From: Kovacikia minuta CCNUW1
GTDB taxonomy: Bacteria; Cyanobacteriota; Cyanobacteriia; Leptolyngbyales; Leptolyngbyaceae
Reading direction: 5' to 3'
Length of the DNA: 64,000 nucleotides
Assembly: GCF_020091585.1 (NCBI RefSeq)
Contig: NZ_CP083582.1
Coordinates: 3,286,001 to 3,350,000, forward strand
The translations under genes and the position numbers were made by a program. Below, piece after piece: positions 43,520 through 58,500 of this stretch. The notes beneath the pieces are model-generated. The model did no database searches. It saw only the letters and a list, made by a program, of their open reading frames with translations, and was not told the DNA's origin. Positions within the stretch are counted from its first letter, which is position 1; each line of letters begins with the position of its first letter.

Positions 43520-44401
43520 ATGGCATTTGTGAAGGCTTCAGTAAACCATTCGGCTGAGACAAACTATTTGCCCATTTTGTCGAGCCAAAATCGGGGTTGG
43601 GAAAATATTCTGGTCAACCAATTTCAACCCCCTCCTGGGGAAGCGCTCTGCCATTTCAGTCAGGAACATGCGATCTGTTTATCCTTAGCAGCCCATCCTG
43701 TTCGTTCTCTGCACATCAAGGGCGGCAAAACTCAAACGGGTTTGTATAGAAAAGGTGACCTGTCTATTACACCGGCTCAGGTGCCCTTATTTGCTCGTTG
43801 GGAGGATGCAGATCACTTTTTGGAGATTCGGATCGCTTCTCACTTTATCGAACGTGTCGCGACAGAAACCCTGGCTAAAAATCCTGGTCAGCTTGAATTG
43901 CTGCCTGAGTTTCGGATGCGCGACCCCCACCTGGAAGCGATCGCCCTGATGTTACTGACTGAACTTCAACAGGAAAATCCTGGCAGCAGACTTTATATTG
44001 AATCGCTCACCAATCTCCTGGCAGTCCATTTGCTTCGACAATATGCGACTTCAAGACCTCAGGTGTCTGTTTATCGAGGGGGTTTGCCCCAGCGTCAACT
44101 GGTACAGGTGTTGGACTACATTAATGACCATTTAGACCAGGAGATTAAACTGGCAGATTTAGCGGCACTGGTGGGTATCAGCCAATTCCATTTCTGCCAT
44201 TTGTTCAAACAGGCAATCGCCACCACTCCATACCAATATCTGCTCCAGCAACGCATTGAACGAGCAAAACACTTGTTGAAGCAAACCAATCACTCCATCA
44301 TGGAAATTGCCCTGATGTGCGGATTCAGTAGCCATAGCCATTTAAGTCAGCAGTTCCGTCAAGCGACGGGGATGACACCAAAAGCCTACAGGATGAACTG
44401 A
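43520..44401 (+). CDS. AraC-family transcriptional regulator
   Basis: 293 residues. The C-terminal pair of helix-turn-helix motifs is clear: IKLADLAALVGISQFHFCHLF with YQYLLQQRIERAKHLLK, and IMEIALMCGFSSHSHLSQQF with TGMTPKAYR. The N-terminal 190 residues form a cupin-like effector part (GDLSITPAQVPLFARWED). The regulated genes are not evident. The AAC-like gene is divergent and close, but that link is only positional. Confidence 0.92.
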   Translation: MAFVKASVNHSAETNYLPILSSQNRGWENILVNQFQPPPGEALCHFSQEHAICLSLAAHPVRSLHIKGGKTQTGLYRKGDLSITPAQVPLFARWEDADHFLEIRIASHFIERVATETLAKNPGQLELLPEFRMRDPHLEAIALMLLTELQQENPGSRLYIESLTNLLAVHLLRQYATSRPQVSVYRGGLPQRQLVQVLDYINDHLDQEIKLADLAALVGISQFHFCHLFKQAIATTPYQYLLQQRIERAKHLLKQTNHSIMEIALMCGFSSHSHLSQQFRQATGMTPKAYRMN

Positions 44402-44603
44402 ACAGTCATGGAGAACTGGTTTCACTACCCGCTACCCGTGGTCAGGGATGGGCCGGACAAATAAAATCCCAGGTGGATGGGTATGACGAAATTAGATAAA
44501 AAATCCGCAAATCCCTGCAAGTGCATTAAAAAGTCTTAGACCCATAAACCTTAAAGGTTTTGGCAAAATGTATGAGTTCTGTATGAATCTTCGACAAAGA
44601 TGC

Positions 44604-44609
44604 TATACT
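44604..44609 (+). promoter_or_regulatory. Candidate -10 element upstream of rpsT
   Basis: TATACT, 66 bp before the rpsT start, in the only AT-rich well-formed hexamer of this gap. No good -35 at the right distance was seen, so this is tentative. Confidence 0.4.
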
Positions 44610-44674
44610 AATATGTCTGGCATTCCATGTGTTTGCCTGACAACGTTTATTAGATAGAGTTTCCGAGAGTAACT

Positions 44675-44983
44675 GTGGCTAATATTAAGTCTGCCATTAA
44701 GCGTGTTGAGATCGCCGAGCGCAATCGTCTAAGGAACAAGAGTTACAAGTCAGCGGTGAAGACGCTGATGAAGAACTATATGGCGGCAGTAAATAGCTAT
44801 GCCGCAAGTCCCAGCCCTGAACAGATGCAAGAGGTTCAGCTTAGATTAGCCTCTGCTTATAGCAAAATTGACAAGGCGGTAAAACGAGGGGCTTTGCATC
44901 CCAATACCGGTGCTCGCAAGAAGTCTCGTCTGGCTCAAGCTCTGAAGAAATACGACAGCCCTGAATCTGTGACTGCATCCTGA
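44675..44983 (+). CDS. rpsT: 30S ribosomal protein S20
   Basis: 102 residues from a GTG start, which gives [25 protein letters not shown], the family N terminus. The rest is helical and lysine-rich. It is a typical cyanobacterial S20, with the C-terminal [17 protein letters not shown]. It heads the conserved run rpsT-tatD-rpoB-rpoC1-rpoC2. Confidence 0.97.
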   Translation: MANIKSAIKRVEIAERNRLRNKSYKSAVKTLMKNYMAAVNSYAASPSPEQMQEVQLRLASAYSKIDKAVKRGALHPNTGARKKSRLAQALKKYDSPESVTAS

Positions 44984-45052
44984 GGATTTTTAGGTATCAG
45001 GCATCTGGCTATTTGTAGCCCCCAGTTCCTAGTCCCTAGCCCCTGACACCCC

Positions 45053-45868
45053 ATGCAGTTGATTGATACGCATGTTCACATCAACTTTGAAAGCTTTCAG
45101 CCCGATCTGGAATCGGTGGCACAGCGCTGGCGTGATGCTGGTGTTGTAAGGCTGGTTCATTCCTGTGTCGAGCCTGCGGAGTTTGTTCAGATGCAAGCGT
45201 TGGCGGATCGTTTTTCGGAGTTGTCCTTTGCGGTAGGTTTGCATCCTTTGGATGTACAGGAGCGGTGGACATCGGATTCTGCCAGGGAGATTTTGGGTTT
45301 AGCCCAATCTGATCCGCGCGTTGTTGCCATTGGAGAAACGGGTTTGGATTTTTTCAAAGCCGATAATTTTGACCAGCAAGAGCAAGCGTTTGAGGCTCAG
45401 TTGGAGATCGCGCGTCAGCTCGGTCTGCCGGTCATTATTCATTGCCGTGATGCGGCTATACCTATGGCTAACCTGTTGCGGCGCATTTGGCAAAAGGATG
45501 GATCTGTGCCTGGGGTGATGCACTGCTGGAGTGGATCACCGGCAGAAACCCAGGTGTTTTTAGACTTGGGGTTTTACATTAGCTTCAGTGGTATTGTCAC
45601 CTTTAAAAATGCAAGCCAGGTGCAAGCTTCAGCCCAGATGGTGCCCAGCGATCGATTATTGATTGAAACCGATTGTCCCTTTCTTTCCCCTGTTCCAAAA
45701 CGGAATGAAAAACGGAATGAGCCTTCCTATGTTCAGTATGTAGCGCAACAGGTTGCTCGCTTACGTAATCTTTCTTTGGAGGATCTAGCAGCGCAAACGA
45801 CTCAGAACGCCTGTCAGCTATTCAATCTGCCCGTTCCTTCCGCATCCGTTTCAGTGGAGAGCGCTTGA
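45053..45868 (+). CDS. tatD: TatD-family deoxyribonuclease
   Basis: 271 residues. A metal-dependent hydrolase with a TIM-barrel. The metal ligands are in [33 protein letters not shown] and [12 protein letters not shown]. In E. coli TatD is a 3'-5' DNase. In cyanobacteria it sits between rpsT and rpoB, as here. The 69-bp gap to rpsT contains short repeats. Confidence 0.95.
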   Translation: MQLIDTHVHINFESFQPDLESVAQRWRDAGVVRLVHSCVEPAEFVQMQALADRFSELSFAVGLHPLDVQERWTSDSAREILGLAQSDPRVVAIGETGLDFFKADNFDQQEQAFEAQLEIARQLGLPVIIHCRDAAIPMANLLRRIWQKDGSVPGVMHCWSGSPAETQVFLDLGFYISFSGIVTFKNASQVQASAQMVPSDRLLIETDCPFLSPVPKRNEKRNEPSYVQYVAQQVARLRNLSLEDLAAQTTQNACQLFNLPVPSASVSVESA

Positions 45869-46248
45869 CTGGCGTCCAGAATTTTGCTAAGAATGACGCC
45901 AAAATTAAGTTTTCTTACGCCATAATAGATAGGAGTGTCTATAGAGAAATGAGCAGTCCCCCTGAATTCATCAACCCCCTTGCAGAAATTACTCGCTTGA
46001 CTACTATCTAGATCAGGCATTCGCATTCCGAGCATTTTATCTACGTGTGTGCTCGGGCAAGTTACAAATTTTTTGGTCTGAATAACCTTACTGAACGATT
46101 GGAGACTCCCCCTGGACTGTCAACTGCTTAACTGAATAATCCGGCACTTGGGTTCAAGGTTGAATCCAGGAATTTTGTATTGACTTATTCGTACAAACTC
46201 TATAAAATCTGGGATTCGCGCTGAGCGTGAACCTTCCGAAGGAGACGC
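45869..46248. other. Intergenic region upstream of rpoB
   Basis: 380 bp. It contains a 7-bp stem CCGAGCA (46028-46034) with TGCTCGG (46050-46056) and the rpoB promoter at 46180-46208. The stem is not followed by a T tract, so a terminator is uncertain. No gene was seen. Confidence 0.5.
46180..46208 (+). promoter_or_regulatory. rpoB promoter, sigma-70 type
   Basis: TTGACT at 46180-46185 and TAAAAT at 46203-46208 are spaced 17 bp. A strong ribosome binding site AAGGAG (46239-46244) lies 4 bp before the rpoB ATG. This suggests rpoB has its own promoter independent of rpsT-tatD. Confidence 0.7.
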
Positions 46249-49200
46249 ATGACTGAGCAGACTTATAATACGCCCGCTTTTACTTTACCAGACCTGGTTG
46301 AGATTCAGCGGGCTAGTTTTCGTTGGTTCCTGGAAGAGGGGCTGATCGAGGAACTCGACAGTTTCTCACCAATCACAGACTACACGGGCAAGCTGGAGCT
46401 TCATTTTCTGGGGAAAGATTTTAAGCTGAAACGCCCTAAGTACGATGTGGATGAGGCTAAGCGGCGGGATAGTACCTATGCCGTTCAGATGTATGTTCCC
46501 ACGCGTCTCGTTAACAAGGAAACGGGAGAGATTAAGGAGCAGGAGGTCTTCATCGGCGATCTGCCTTTGATGACCGATCGCGGCACCTTCATCATTAATG
46601 GGGCTGAGCGCGTGATCGTAAACCAGATTGTGCGTAGCCCTGGGGTTTACTACAAGTCAGAAACCGATAAAAACGGACGCCGCACCTACAATGCCAGCTT
46701 GATCCCCAATCGAGGCGCATGGCTCAAGTTTGAAACCGATAAGAACGATTTGGTCTGGGTTCGGATCGATAAAACCCGCAAGCTGTCTGCTCAAGTTCTA
46801 CTTAAAGCACTGGGGCTGAGTGACGGTGAAATCTTCGACGCTCTCCGGCACCCGGAGTACTTCCAGAAGACGATCGAAAAAGAAGGGCAGTTTGGTGAAG
46901 AAGAAGCCCTGATGGAGTTGTATCGTAAGTTGCGCCCTGGTGAACCTCCCACTGTGTCTGGGGGGCAACAGCTCTTAGACTCTCGCTTCTTTGATCCCAA
47001 GCGCTACGACCTGGGCAAGGTTGGTCGTTACAAGCTGAACAAAAAGCTGCGGTTAAATGTTCCCGAACCAGTCCGGGTGCTGACACCCCAAGATATCCTG
47101 GCGGCGATCGACTATTTGATCAACCTGGAGTTTGATATCGGCAGCATTGATGATATTGATCACCTGGGCAATCGACGGGTGCGATCGGTGGGCGAACTGC
47201 TGCAAAACCAGGTAAGAGTGGGCTTAAATCGACTGGAGCGGATCATCCGGGAACGGATGACGGTTTCCGATGCGGATTCTCTCACCCCTGCTTCCCTGGT
47301 CAACCCCAAACCGTTAGTGGCTGCCATTAAAGAGTTTTTTGGGTCGTCCCAGCTCTCCCAATTTATGGATCAAACTAATCCGTTGGCAGAGTTGACCCAC
47401 AAGCGGCGGTTGAGTGCCCTTGGTCCAGGTGGTTTGACACGGGAACGGGCAGGCTTTGCGGTGCGGGACATCCATCCTTCTCACTACGGGCGGATTTGTC
47501 CGATCGAAACACCGGAAGGTCCAAACGCGGGTCTGATTGGTTCTTTAGCAACCCATGCCCGTGTCAATGCCTATGGCTTTATCGAAACTCCCTTTCTTCG
47601 TGTAGAAAATGGACGGGTTCGGCGTGATCTGCCTCCGGTTTATATGACTGCGGATGAAGAGGATGATCTGCGGGCAGCCCCCGGAGATGTCTCCCTGGAT
47701 GAGGAAGGCAGAATTCTGGGCGAGCAAGTCCCTGTTCGCTACCGGCAAGAATGGACGACCACCACCCCTGACCAGGTTGACTATGTTGCCGTTTCTCCGG
47801 TTCAGATTATTTCGGTCGCAACCTCTCTGATTCCCTTCCTGGAGCATGATGATGCGAACCGGGCACTGATGGGGTCAAACATGCAACGGCAGGCGGTACC
47901 CCTCTTGCGTCCAGAGCGTCCGCTGGTGGGAACAGGGCTAGAAACTCAAGCTGCCCGTGACTCTGGGATGGTTATCGTCAGTCGGACTAATGGGGAGGTT
48001 ACCTACGTCTCGGCGGACAAAATTCGAGTTCGTGATGCGCAGGGACGCGAGATCGAGTATCAGCTCCAGAAGTATCAACGGTCTAACCAGGACACCTGTT
48101 TAAATCAACGACCGATCGTGTTTGCAGGCGATAAGGTGGTGGTTGGTCAAATCCTTGCGGATGGCTCTGCAACGGAAAAGGGCGAACTGGCACTGGGACA
48201 AAATATCCTGGTTACCTATATGCCCTGGGAAGGCTACAACTACGAGGATGCCATTCTAATCAGTGAACGGCTGGTGATTGACGACGTTTATACTTCCATT
48301 CACATTGAGAAGTACGAAATTGAAGCTCGTCAAACCAAACTGGGACCTGAGGAAATTACCCGTGAAATTCCTAACGTCGGTGAAGATGCCCTGCGTCAAT
48401 TGGACGAAACGGGCATTATACGGATTGGTGCGTGGACTGAAGCCGGAGATATCCTCGTCGGTAAAGTAACGCCGAAGGGTGAATCGGATCAGCCCCCGGA
48501 AGAAAAACTTCTGCGTGCCATTTTCGGTGAAAAGGCGAGGGATGTGCGGGATAACTCCCTGCGGGTACCGAATGGCGAAAAAGGGCGGGTTGTCGATGTG
48601 CGGGTATTTACCCGTGAACAAGGGGATGAACTGCCTCCTGGTGCCAATATGGTGATCCGCGTTTATGTTGCCCAGAAACGCAAAATTCAGGTGGGTGACA
48701 AGATGGCGGGTCGCCACGGGAATAAGGGAATTATTTCCCGCATTTTACCCGTGGAAGATATGCCCTATTTGCCGGACGGCACCCCTGTCGATATCGTGTT
48801 GAATCCACTGGGGGTTCCGTCTCGGATGAATGTGGGGCAGGTTTATGAGTGCTTGCTGGCATGGGCAGGGCAAAACCTGAACGTGCGTTTCAAAGTCGTT
48901 CCTTTTGATGAAATGCACGGGGAAGAGAAGTCGCGTGAAACGGTTCATAGCAAACTTAAGGAAGCCCGTGAAGAAACCCTGGAAGCAACGGATGGACAGC
49001 GGGGAGATTGGTTGTTTAACCCTGACAATCCGGGCAAGATCCAGGTTTACGATGGGCGGACGGGGGAACCGTTCGATCGCCCTGTCACCGTGGGCAAAGC
49101 CTATATGCTGAAACTGGTTCACCTGGTAGATGACAAGATCCACGCCCGTTCAACTGGACCCTACTCTTTGGTGACTCAGCAACCCTTGGGTGGTAAGGCG

Positions 49201-49569
49201 CAACAGGGTGGCCAACGGTTTGGAGAAATGGAAGTGTGGGCACTGGAAGCTTTTGGTGCAGCCTACACATTGCAGGAACTCCTGACCGTTAAATCGGATG
49301 ACATGCAGGGTCGTAACGAAGCGCTGAACGCGATCGTCAAAGGCAAGGCAATTCCTCGGCCGGGAACCCCTGAATCCTTCAAAGTGCTAATGCGTGAACT
49401 TCAATCACTCTGTCTAGATGTGGCGGTTCACAAACTTGATACTCGAGAAGACGGGACTAGCCGAGATACAGAAGTTGACCTGATGGCAGATGTCAGCAGT
49501 CGTCGTGCCCCTTCCAGACCCACCTATGAATCCATTTCTAGAGATGAGATGGATGAAAGCGATGAGTAG
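46249..49569 (+). CDS. rpoB: RNA polymerase beta subunit
   Basis: 1106 residues, normal for cyanobacteria. Key segments: [20 protein letters not shown] at the start, [38 protein letters not shown] in the rifampicin region, [20 protein letters not shown], the [18 protein letters not shown] motif, [10 protein letters not shown], and the C-terminal segment [20 protein letters not shown]. Its own promoter and a strong ribosome binding site precede it. It is followed by rpoC1 after 112 bp of repeat-rich spacer. Confidence 0.98.
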   Translation: MTEQTYNTPAFTLPDLVEIQRASFRWFLEEGLIEELDSFSPITDYTGKLELHFLGKDFKLKRPKYDVDEAKRRDSTYAVQMYVPTRLVNKETGEIKEQEVFIGDLPLMTDRGTFIINGAERVIVNQIVRSPGVYYKSETDKNGRRTYNASLIPNRGAWLKFETDKNDLVWVRIDKTRKLSAQVLLKALGLSDGEIFDALRHPEYFQKTIEKEGQFGEEEALMELYRKLRPGEPPTVSGGQQLLDSRFFDPKRYDLGKVGRYKLNKKLRLNVPEPVRVLTPQDILAAIDYLINLEFDIGSIDDIDHLGNRRVRSVGELLQNQVRVGLNRLERIIRERMTVSDADSLTPASLVNPKPLVAAIKEFFGSSQLSQFMDQTNPLAELTHKRRLSALGPGGLTRERAGFAVRDIHPSHYGRICPIETPEGPNAGLIGSLATHARVNAYGFIETPFLRVENGRVRRDLPPVYMTADEEDDLRAAPGDVSLDEEGRILGEQVPVRYRQEWTTTTPDQVDYVAVSPVQIISVATSLIPFLEHDDANRALMGSNMQRQAVPLLRPERPLVGTGLETQAARDSGMVIVSRTNGEVTYVSADKIRVRDAQGREIEYQLQKYQRSNQDTCLNQRPIVFAGDKVVVGQILADGSATEKGELALGQNILVTYMPWEGYNYEDAILISERLVIDDVYTSIHIEKYEIEARQTKLGPEEITREIPNVGEDALRQLDETGIIRIGAWTEAGDILVGKVTPKGESDQPPEEKLLRAIFGEKARDVRDNSLRVPNGEKGRVVDVRVFTREQGDELPPGANMVIRVYVAQKRKIQVGDKMAGRHGNKGIISRILPVEDMPYLPDGTPVDIVLNPLGVPSRMNVGQVYECLLAWAGQNLNVRFKVVPFDEMHGEEKSRETVHSKLKEAREETLEATDGQRGDWLFNPDNPGKIQVYDGRTGEPFDRPVTVGKAYMLKLVHLVDDKIHARSTGPYSLVTQQPLGGKAQQGGQRFGEMEVWALEAFGAAYTLQELLTVKSDDMQGRNEALNAIVKGKAIPRPGTPESFKVLMRELQSLCLDVAVHKLDTREDGTSRDTEVDLMADVSSRRAPSRPTYESISRDEMDESDE

Positions 49570-49570
49570 A

Positions 49571-49640
49571 GATTAGGAATTAGGGGCTAGGGAACGCGTT
49601 TGGAAACCCCTAGCTCCTAGCTCTTAGCCCCTAACCCTCT
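49571..49640. repeat. Palindromic heptamer-rich spacer between rpoB and rpoC1
   Basis: A stretch with TTAGGGGCTAGGG on one side and its rough complement CCCTAGCTCC...TAGCCCCTAAC on the other. It combines the 7-base repeat style of other spacers with a fold-back. Confidence 0.5.
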
Positions 49641-49681
49641 GATCTATCCCAAATTGCCTTAGAAAAAGGAAATATAGAACG

Positions 49682-51556
49682 ATGCCAAAGCTAGAGCAGC
49701 GATTTGACTATGTAAAGATTGGTCTGGCATCTCCAGAACGAATTCGCCAGTGGGGAGAGCGAACCCTTCCCAATGGGCAGGTTGTGGGTGAAGTCACTAA
49801 ACCAGAAACAATTAACTATCGGACGTTAAAGCCGGAAATGGATGGCTTGTTCTGTGAACGAATTTTTGGTCCCGCTAAGGACTGGGAATGCCATTGCGGT
49901 AAATATAAAAGAGTACGCCACCGGGGAATTGTTTGTGAGCGGTGCGGGGTAGAGGTAACTGAATCTCGCGTCCGACGACACCGTATGGGCTACATCAAGT
50001 TGGCGGCTCCGGTTGCCCACGTCTGGTATCTTAAGGGAATTCCCAGCTATATGGCAATTTTGCTCGATATGCCCCTGCGGGACGTGGAGCAAATTGTTTA
50101 CTTTAACGCCTATGTGGTTTTGAATCCAGGCAATTGCGAGGGGCTGACCTACAAACAACTACTGACCGAGGATCAGTGGATTGAAATTGAGGATCAGCTT
50201 TATAGCGAAGATTCCCAACTTCGAGATGTGGAAGTCGGGATTGGGGCTGAAGCTCTGCAACGTCTGCTGCAAGATATTGATCTGGAAAAAGAAGCGGAAC
50301 AACTCCGGGAAGAAATTGCCAATTCCAAGGGGCAGAAGCGGGCGAAGTTGATCAAACGGCTACGTGTGATCGACAACTTTATTGCCACGGGTTCTAAGCC
50401 AGATTGGATGGTGTTGTCGGTAATTCCCGTGATTCCCCCTGATCTGCGACCAATGGTGCAGCTAGATGGTGGACGGTTTGCCACCTCCGACTTGAATGAC
50501 CTCTATCGTCGGGTGATTAACCGCAATAATCGCTTAGCCCGCTTGCAGGAAATTCTGGCTCCTGAAATTATTGTTCGTAACGAAAAGCGGATGCTTCAGG
50601 AAGCAGTAGATGCCCTGATCGATAATGGACGGCGTGGTCGGACAGTGGTTGGTGCCAACAATCGCCCTCTAAAATCCCTCTCGGACATCATTGAAGGGAA
50701 GCAAGGCCGCTTCCGTCAGAATCTTCTGGGAAAACGGGTGGACTACTCTGGACGTTCTGTGATTGTGGTTGGTCCCAAGCTGAAGATTCACCAGTGTGGA
50801 TTGCCGCGGGAAATGGCGATCGAACTCTTCCAGCCCTTTGTCATCCATCGACTCATCCGCCAGGGTTTGGTCAACAACATTAAAGCCGCTAAAAAACTGA
50901 TTCAGCGCAATGACCCAACGGTTTGGGATGTGCTGGAAGAAGTGATTGACGGGCACCCCGTGATGCTAAACCGGGCACCGACGTTGCACCGCTTAGGGAT
51001 TCAGGCATTTGAACCCATCCTGGTTGAGGGACGGGCGATTCAACTGCACCCACTGGTTTGTCCTGCTTTTAACGCCGACTTTGACGGTGACCAGATGGCG
51101 GTTCACGTTCCCCTCTCTCTGGAAGCCCAGGCGGAAGCAAGATTGCTAATGCTGGCATCGAACAACATTCTTTCTCCAGCAACGGGACGCCCAATCATCA
51201 CTCCCAGCCAGGATATGGTTTTGGGCTGCTATTACCTGACCGCAGAAAATCCAGATGCCGCAGAGGGAAACCATCGCTACTTCTCGAATCTGGATGATGC
51301 CATTATTGCCTACGAACAACAGGAAGTGGATCTGCATTCTTACGTCTGGGTGCGGTTTGACGGCGAGGTGGAGATGGACACCCCGGATGAGGAGGTGTTG
51401 GAAGAACAAACTTCCCCCGATGGGACGGTTACCAAAATCTACAGATCCCGACGGCAACGGTGGGATTCGGAAGGGCAGTTGATTTCCCAATATGTCCGCA
51501 CCACTCCGGGACGGATTATCTACAACAAGACCATTCAAGATGCCTTAGCAGTTTAG
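49682..51556 (+). CDS. rpoC1: RNA polymerase gamma subunit (RpoC1)
   Basis: 624 residues, the N-terminal half of the split beta-prime subunit found only in cyanobacteria and plastids. Shown by [20 protein letters not shown], the zinc-binding [22 protein letters not shown] near residue 75, [18 protein letters not shown], and the catalytic [19 protein letters not shown] with the three aspartates. Complete. It is followed by a short spacer and rpoC2. Confidence 0.98.
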   Translation: MPKLEQRFDYVKIGLASPERIRQWGERTLPNGQVVGEVTKPETINYRTLKPEMDGLFCERIFGPAKDWECHCGKYKRVRHRGIVCERCGVEVTESRVRRHRMGYIKLAAPVAHVWYLKGIPSYMAILLDMPLRDVEQIVYFNAYVVLNPGNCEGLTYKQLLTEDQWIEIEDQLYSEDSQLRDVEVGIGAEALQRLLQDIDLEKEAEQLREEIANSKGQKRAKLIKRLRVIDNFIATGSKPDWMVLSVIPVIPPDLRPMVQLDGGRFATSDLNDLYRRVINRNNRLARLQEILAPEIIVRNEKRMLQEAVDALIDNGRRGRTVVGANNRPLKSLSDIIEGKQGRFRQNLLGKRVDYSGRSVIVVGPKLKIHQCGLPREMAIELFQPFVIHRLIRQGLVNNIKAAKKLIQRNDPTVWDVLEEVIDGHPVMLNRAPTLHRLGIQAFEPILVEGRAIQLHPLVCPAFNADFDGDQMAVHVPLSLEAQAEARLLMLASNNILSPATGRPIITPSQDMVLGCYYLTAENPDAAEGNHRYFSNLDDAIIAYEQQEVDLHSYVWVRFDGEVEMDTPDEEVLEEQTSPDGTVTKIYRSRRQRWDSEGQLISQYVRTTPGRIIYNKTIQDALAV

Positions 51557-51570
51557 GGCAGAAATTCTAG

Positions 51571-51620
51571 ATTTCAGAGTTTAGTGTGTCGCTTTGGGGC
51601 TGCTATCTAAACTCTGAAAT
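51571..51620 (+). other. Intercistronic hairpin between rpoC1 and rpoC2
   Basis: A perfect 13-bp inverted repeat: ATTTCAGAGTTTA (51571-51583) and TAAACTCTGAAAT (51608-51620), with a 24-base loop. It lies just after the rpoC1 stop (51556). It is AT-rich and lacks a T tract, so attenuation, processing or mRNA protection are all possible. Confidence 0.6.
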
Positions 51621-51659
51621 TTGCAATCTACAATCTATTCACGGTAGAGGCGGGGTTAA

Positions 51660-55650
<3,991 letters not shown>

Positions 55651-55791
55651 TCGCTAATTTCGATTCCTTATTGTAGAGTGCAACAAGGCAGAAGGCAGAG
55701 GGCAGAGGGCAGAAGGAAAGAGGGCGATTGAGTTCCTTTTGCTTTCTGCCCTTTGTCTTAAGCAAGGACACTAATGCTCCAATGTATCGGG

Positions 55792-56437
55792 CTACAACTT
55801 GATATCACCGTGCTGCCGTAACCACTGACGAAAGTTGATTTCTGCTGTGACTTCATCCAGCAAAGCGGCTTCTAAGAATTCGTATAACGTTGTTTTCTCA
55901 ACCAGGGGAAAGGTGGGAGAGCGATCGCGTTCCACATACGCATCCTCAACCAGGCACAAAATCTTCCAGTCGCGCCCATTGAAGCGCCAAAACTCCGGTA
56001 CGCCCATGCTGGCATAGAGGACAGTCTTGTTAATATCGGTGTGAGTAATATCCACTTCCACGACTAAATCGGGAGCCGGGTCAATATTCAGATCGATCGT
56101 ATGATCGGCAACACGAGCATAGTTTTGGATGTAGTAGCCGTTATCGGGTTCTGCACTTTTGAGCAGGTCTTCGCGATCGAGGGTGGTTGATCCCATCGTT
56201 TTAAGTTTGATACCCATTTCCTGTCACAAGAATCAAAATGAACCGCTCAATTAGCCTTGCATAGCGTTCATGTTCTTCCAGGGGCATGGTAATTTCTAAG
56301 GTTCCGTTGTCGTAGATGAACCGGGCGCGGGTACGTTCAGTCAACAATTGCTGAATCTGCTTAAAGGATTGCCAATCCAGATCGCGAAAGGTGACGCGCT
56401 TTTCACCAATAGGTTTGGGGGGAGCTTCTAACCGCAT
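55792..56437 (-). CDS. Uma2-family (DUF820) putative endonuclease (one frameshift)
   Basis: When joined, about 210 residues with the restriction-endonuclease-like fold. The N-terminal part has VTFRDLDWQSFKQIQQLL, ARFIYDNGTLEITMP and HERYARLIERF. After AAA at 56217-56219, where one A is extra, the frame moves to MGIKLKTMGSTTLDRE, PDNGYYIQNY, PDLVVEVDITHTDINK (the D...E-x-D core) and VPEFWRFNGRDWKI. Uma2 genes occur in large numbers in cyanobacteria. Function is mostly unknown, with some linked to toxin-antitoxin or mobile contexts. The single-base break may be a sequencing error. Confidence 0.78.
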
Positions 56438-57006
56438 AGGGGATAGGTGTCAGGTGGTAATGGTGTCTCCGTTTCCAATCAAAGGGTTTGACTGTGATGT
56501 TTTCAGTGTACCGAGTTCATCCTGAAACTAAAGAATTTTACGAATCGGGGATACATAGTTTCTTGATCCTCGTGAATGAGTTTTTGATCCTCGTGAATGA
56601 GTTTTTGATCCTCGTAAATGAGAGTTGGATGTACGCTAATCCGTCTTGTGTTCCTCATTCTTGAGTCTTGGATACTCGTGAATGAGCGTTGGATACGTGT
56701 CAATCAATCTTGTGATCCTCATTTTTGAGTCTTTGATATTCGTGAATGGGGCTTGGACACTTGTGCGAGAGTCCTCAACCCTGATTTATAAATGTTAGAT
56801 CCTCGTGAATGAGTCTTGGATACTCGTGAATGAGGAGTTGGATACTCATCAGCGAGTCTTTATACTTCATGGTTGAGTCTCTGAACCTGGTTAACGAGTC
56901 TTTGAGTCTGATTCATGAGGGATTGCACCTCGTGCATGGGTGATGGAATCTCCCAGAAGTATTTGCGGGCGACTTTTGCAGCGATCGCGAAATCGGTTAT
57001 TTGGCT
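56438..57006. other. Intergenic region containing the 21-bp degenerate array
   Basis: 569 bp between the Uma2 start and the NACHT remnant. The array at 56560-56950 fills most of it and is described separately. The remainder shows no gene. Confidence 0.55.
56560..56950. repeat. Degenerate 21-bp tandem repeat array
   Basis: About 18 units with consensus GATCCTCGTGAATGAGTCTTG. The first two units are identical apart from the last bases. Later units keep the GA(T)xCTCGTGAATGAG core with up to half of the positions changed. Most units are 21 bases and a few are 22. The length variation breaks any reading frame, so it is not a protein repeat. Units are directly adjacent with no spacers, so this is not a CRISPR array. 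It has a weak palindromic feel (CTCGTGAATGAG). Confidence 0.75.
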
Positions 57007-57385
57007 CTAGCGCGATCGGACAATTTGCACCAGTGGATCGCTGACTGTGTGATCGCCCGTATTAGCCCCATACAGGACAAACTCATCCATCAGGTTTTTT
57101 GCATCCTCAATCGGCAGGGCAGTGCCCAGCAGCAGGTAAACGCCGCGAAATCTGGGATCGCCCATGTGGTCTTTGCGGCGCTGCTCTGCCTCTGGTTTGG
57201 AGCCAAGCAACGTCTGGGCAATGAAGAACTCCCACAGTTTATCGTGCCGGAAGTACCATTCTCGAACGGGTTTATCTTCGGCATCCTGCGCCTGCTTGCT
57301 GACCACCATTCGCTGGCGTTCCAGGCAAACAATGGCATCGTCAAACTCTTTCTTGGGTAGGGTCAGTGAGGTGGACCCATTCCCT
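57007..57385 (-). pseudogene. C-terminal remnant of a NACHT-domain protein
   Basis: The open frame on the minus strand starts after an in-frame stop near 57390 and runs to 57007. It reads LTLPKKEFDDAIVCLERQRMVVSK, then VREWYFRHDKLWEFFIAQ, HMGDPRFRGVYLLLG and DHTVSDPLVQIVRSR. That is the C-terminal winged-helix/helical end of NACHT-type NTPases common in cyanobacteria. The NTPase part is absent, so this is a broken tail. It lies next to the tandem array and toxin-antitoxin genes. Confidence 0.75.
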
Positions 57386-57449
57386 ACTCAAACCTGAAAT
57401 ATTGAGTTTCAACGTTATTCTTAGGAGATAGGATTCACGCAACATCACT

Positions 57450-57677
57450 ATGAACACGAGACTGGTTGAATCTCTAGTGGAGATTATTCAATCCCTCACA
57501 ACAGAAGAGCGATCGCTCCTCGAAACGAAGCTGAATGGGCGATCGCAACCGACTCCCGTCACCACTCCTCAAAAGCGGCTCAGCGAGTTTTATGGCGCTT
57601 TACCCGCCACCCAGCCCTATCCAGGTAAAGAAGCCATTCGTCAGCACGTCGCTCAAAAGCTGGCAGAGAATCAATGA
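57450..57677 (+). CDS. Antitoxin of a VapBC-like pair
   Basis: 75 residues (MNTRLVESLVEIIQSLTTEERSLLETKL, here quoted in parts: MNTRLVESLVEIIQSL and TTEERSLLETKL). The layout is a short N-terminal amphipathic helix, then a linker and a proline-rich middle, typical of small cyanobacterial antitoxins preceding PIN-domain toxins. It overlaps the toxin gene by 4 bp (ATGA). Function is inferred mainly from this arrangement. Confidence 0.7.
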   Translation: MNTRLVESLVEIIQSLTTEERSLLETKLNGRSQPTPVTTPQKRLSEFYGALPATQPYPGKEAIRQHVAQKLAENQ

Positions 57678-58078
57678 CCGAATTATGGGTTGATGCCAAT
57701 GTCCTGTTGCGATTGATTACCGGAGATCCCCCCGAACTTGCTCAACGAGCAGCCCGGTTAGCTCAGCGGGCAGAACGAGGAGAAATTACGCTCAGACTGG
57801 CAACCATTGTTGTCGCAGAAGTTGTCTGGGTGTTGAGTTCTTTCTATGGATACTCTCGAACTCAGATTGCTGAGGTGATGATTCCTTTGGTTACAGCAGC
57901 GGGAATCGTTTCAGATGATATAGAACAGGTCATTGCTGCCCTTGAGCGCATGGCAACAGCAAATGTCGATTTTATTGATGCGTTTCTAGCAGAAGTTGCA
58001 CGTCGAGAAGGCAACAGCGTTGTTTCATTTGACCGTGATTTCAGGCGGTTGGATATTCCCTGGATAGAACCAGAGTAA
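57674..58078 (+). CDS. PIN-domain toxin (VapC-like RNase)
   Basis: 134 residues. A PIN fold with its four acidic positions: Asp in WVDANVLLRLI, Glu in IVVAEVVWVLSSFY, Asp in VDFIDAFLAEVA, and Asp in SFDRDFRRLDIPW. It overlaps the upstream antitoxin by four bases, so the two are cotranscribed and translationally coupled. Targets are usually tRNA or rRNA. The reading frame is complete, so the pair could be active. Confidence 0.88.
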   Translation: MTELWVDANVLLRLITGDPPELAQRAARLAQRAERGEITLRLATIVVAEVVWVLSSFYGYSRTQIAEVMIPLVTAAGIVSDDIEQVIAALERMATANVDFIDAFLAEVARREGNSVVSFDRDFRRLDIPWIEPE

Positions 58079-58275
58079 TTAGCACGAGCGCAAACAAAAA
58101 AACTCAAGTGAGAAATATTTCGTCCATTATCCACCACCGTTCAACCCTGACCCATTCCCTACAAAGCTGGGTGATTCTTGGAGTAGATAGCTCTCATCCA
58201 GACACCCTTACAATGAAGTCAGTCACAGGTTAAAGCCACGTCTTTTGATCGCGATCGCTACCAGCTCAAGATCCC

Positions 58276-58500
58276 ATGAACACCAAGTTAGTCAACCTCA
58301 CCTACGAAGTCGAACTCCAGCAGGGCGAAAAACTCATCCTGCCAGACTCAATTGCCGAGAAAGTCGGTGCTAGACGTTGGCTGATCACGATTGAGCCAGC
58401 CTCAGAAGATTCCGCAGAGCCGATACGTAACCACGATGCTTTTCTCAATGGTTACGTGTCTGAGGATGAAAGACTTTATGATGACTATCCAACCCGGTGA
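58276..58500 (+). CDS. Antitoxin-like protein of a PemI/MazE type
   Basis: 74 residues. The N-terminal part (KLVNLTYEVELQQGEKLILPDSIAEKVG) has a swapped-hairpin look with VEL-x-x-GEKLILPDSI, and the C-terminal tail is acidic (SEDERLYDDYPTR), typical of antitoxins that bind a basic toxin groove. It overlaps by 20 bp the start of a toxin that is broken (see next entry). It may therefore be an orphan. Confidence 0.6.
   Translation: MNTKLVNLTYEVELQQGEKLILPDSIAEKVGARRWLITIEPASEDSAEPIRNHDAFLNGYVSEDERLYDDYPTR

Noticed and set aside
44675-44683. Alternative ATG start for rpsT
   Set aside because: No ATG is at the family position. The GTG start gives the conserved [10 protein letters not shown] terminus.
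46028-46056. Transcription terminator after tatD
   Set aside because: The 7-bp stem has a 15-base loop and no T tract, so it was not annotated as a terminator.
56560-56950. CRISPR array
   Set aside because: Units are 21 bp, adjacent without spacers and degenerate, with no cas gene nearby.
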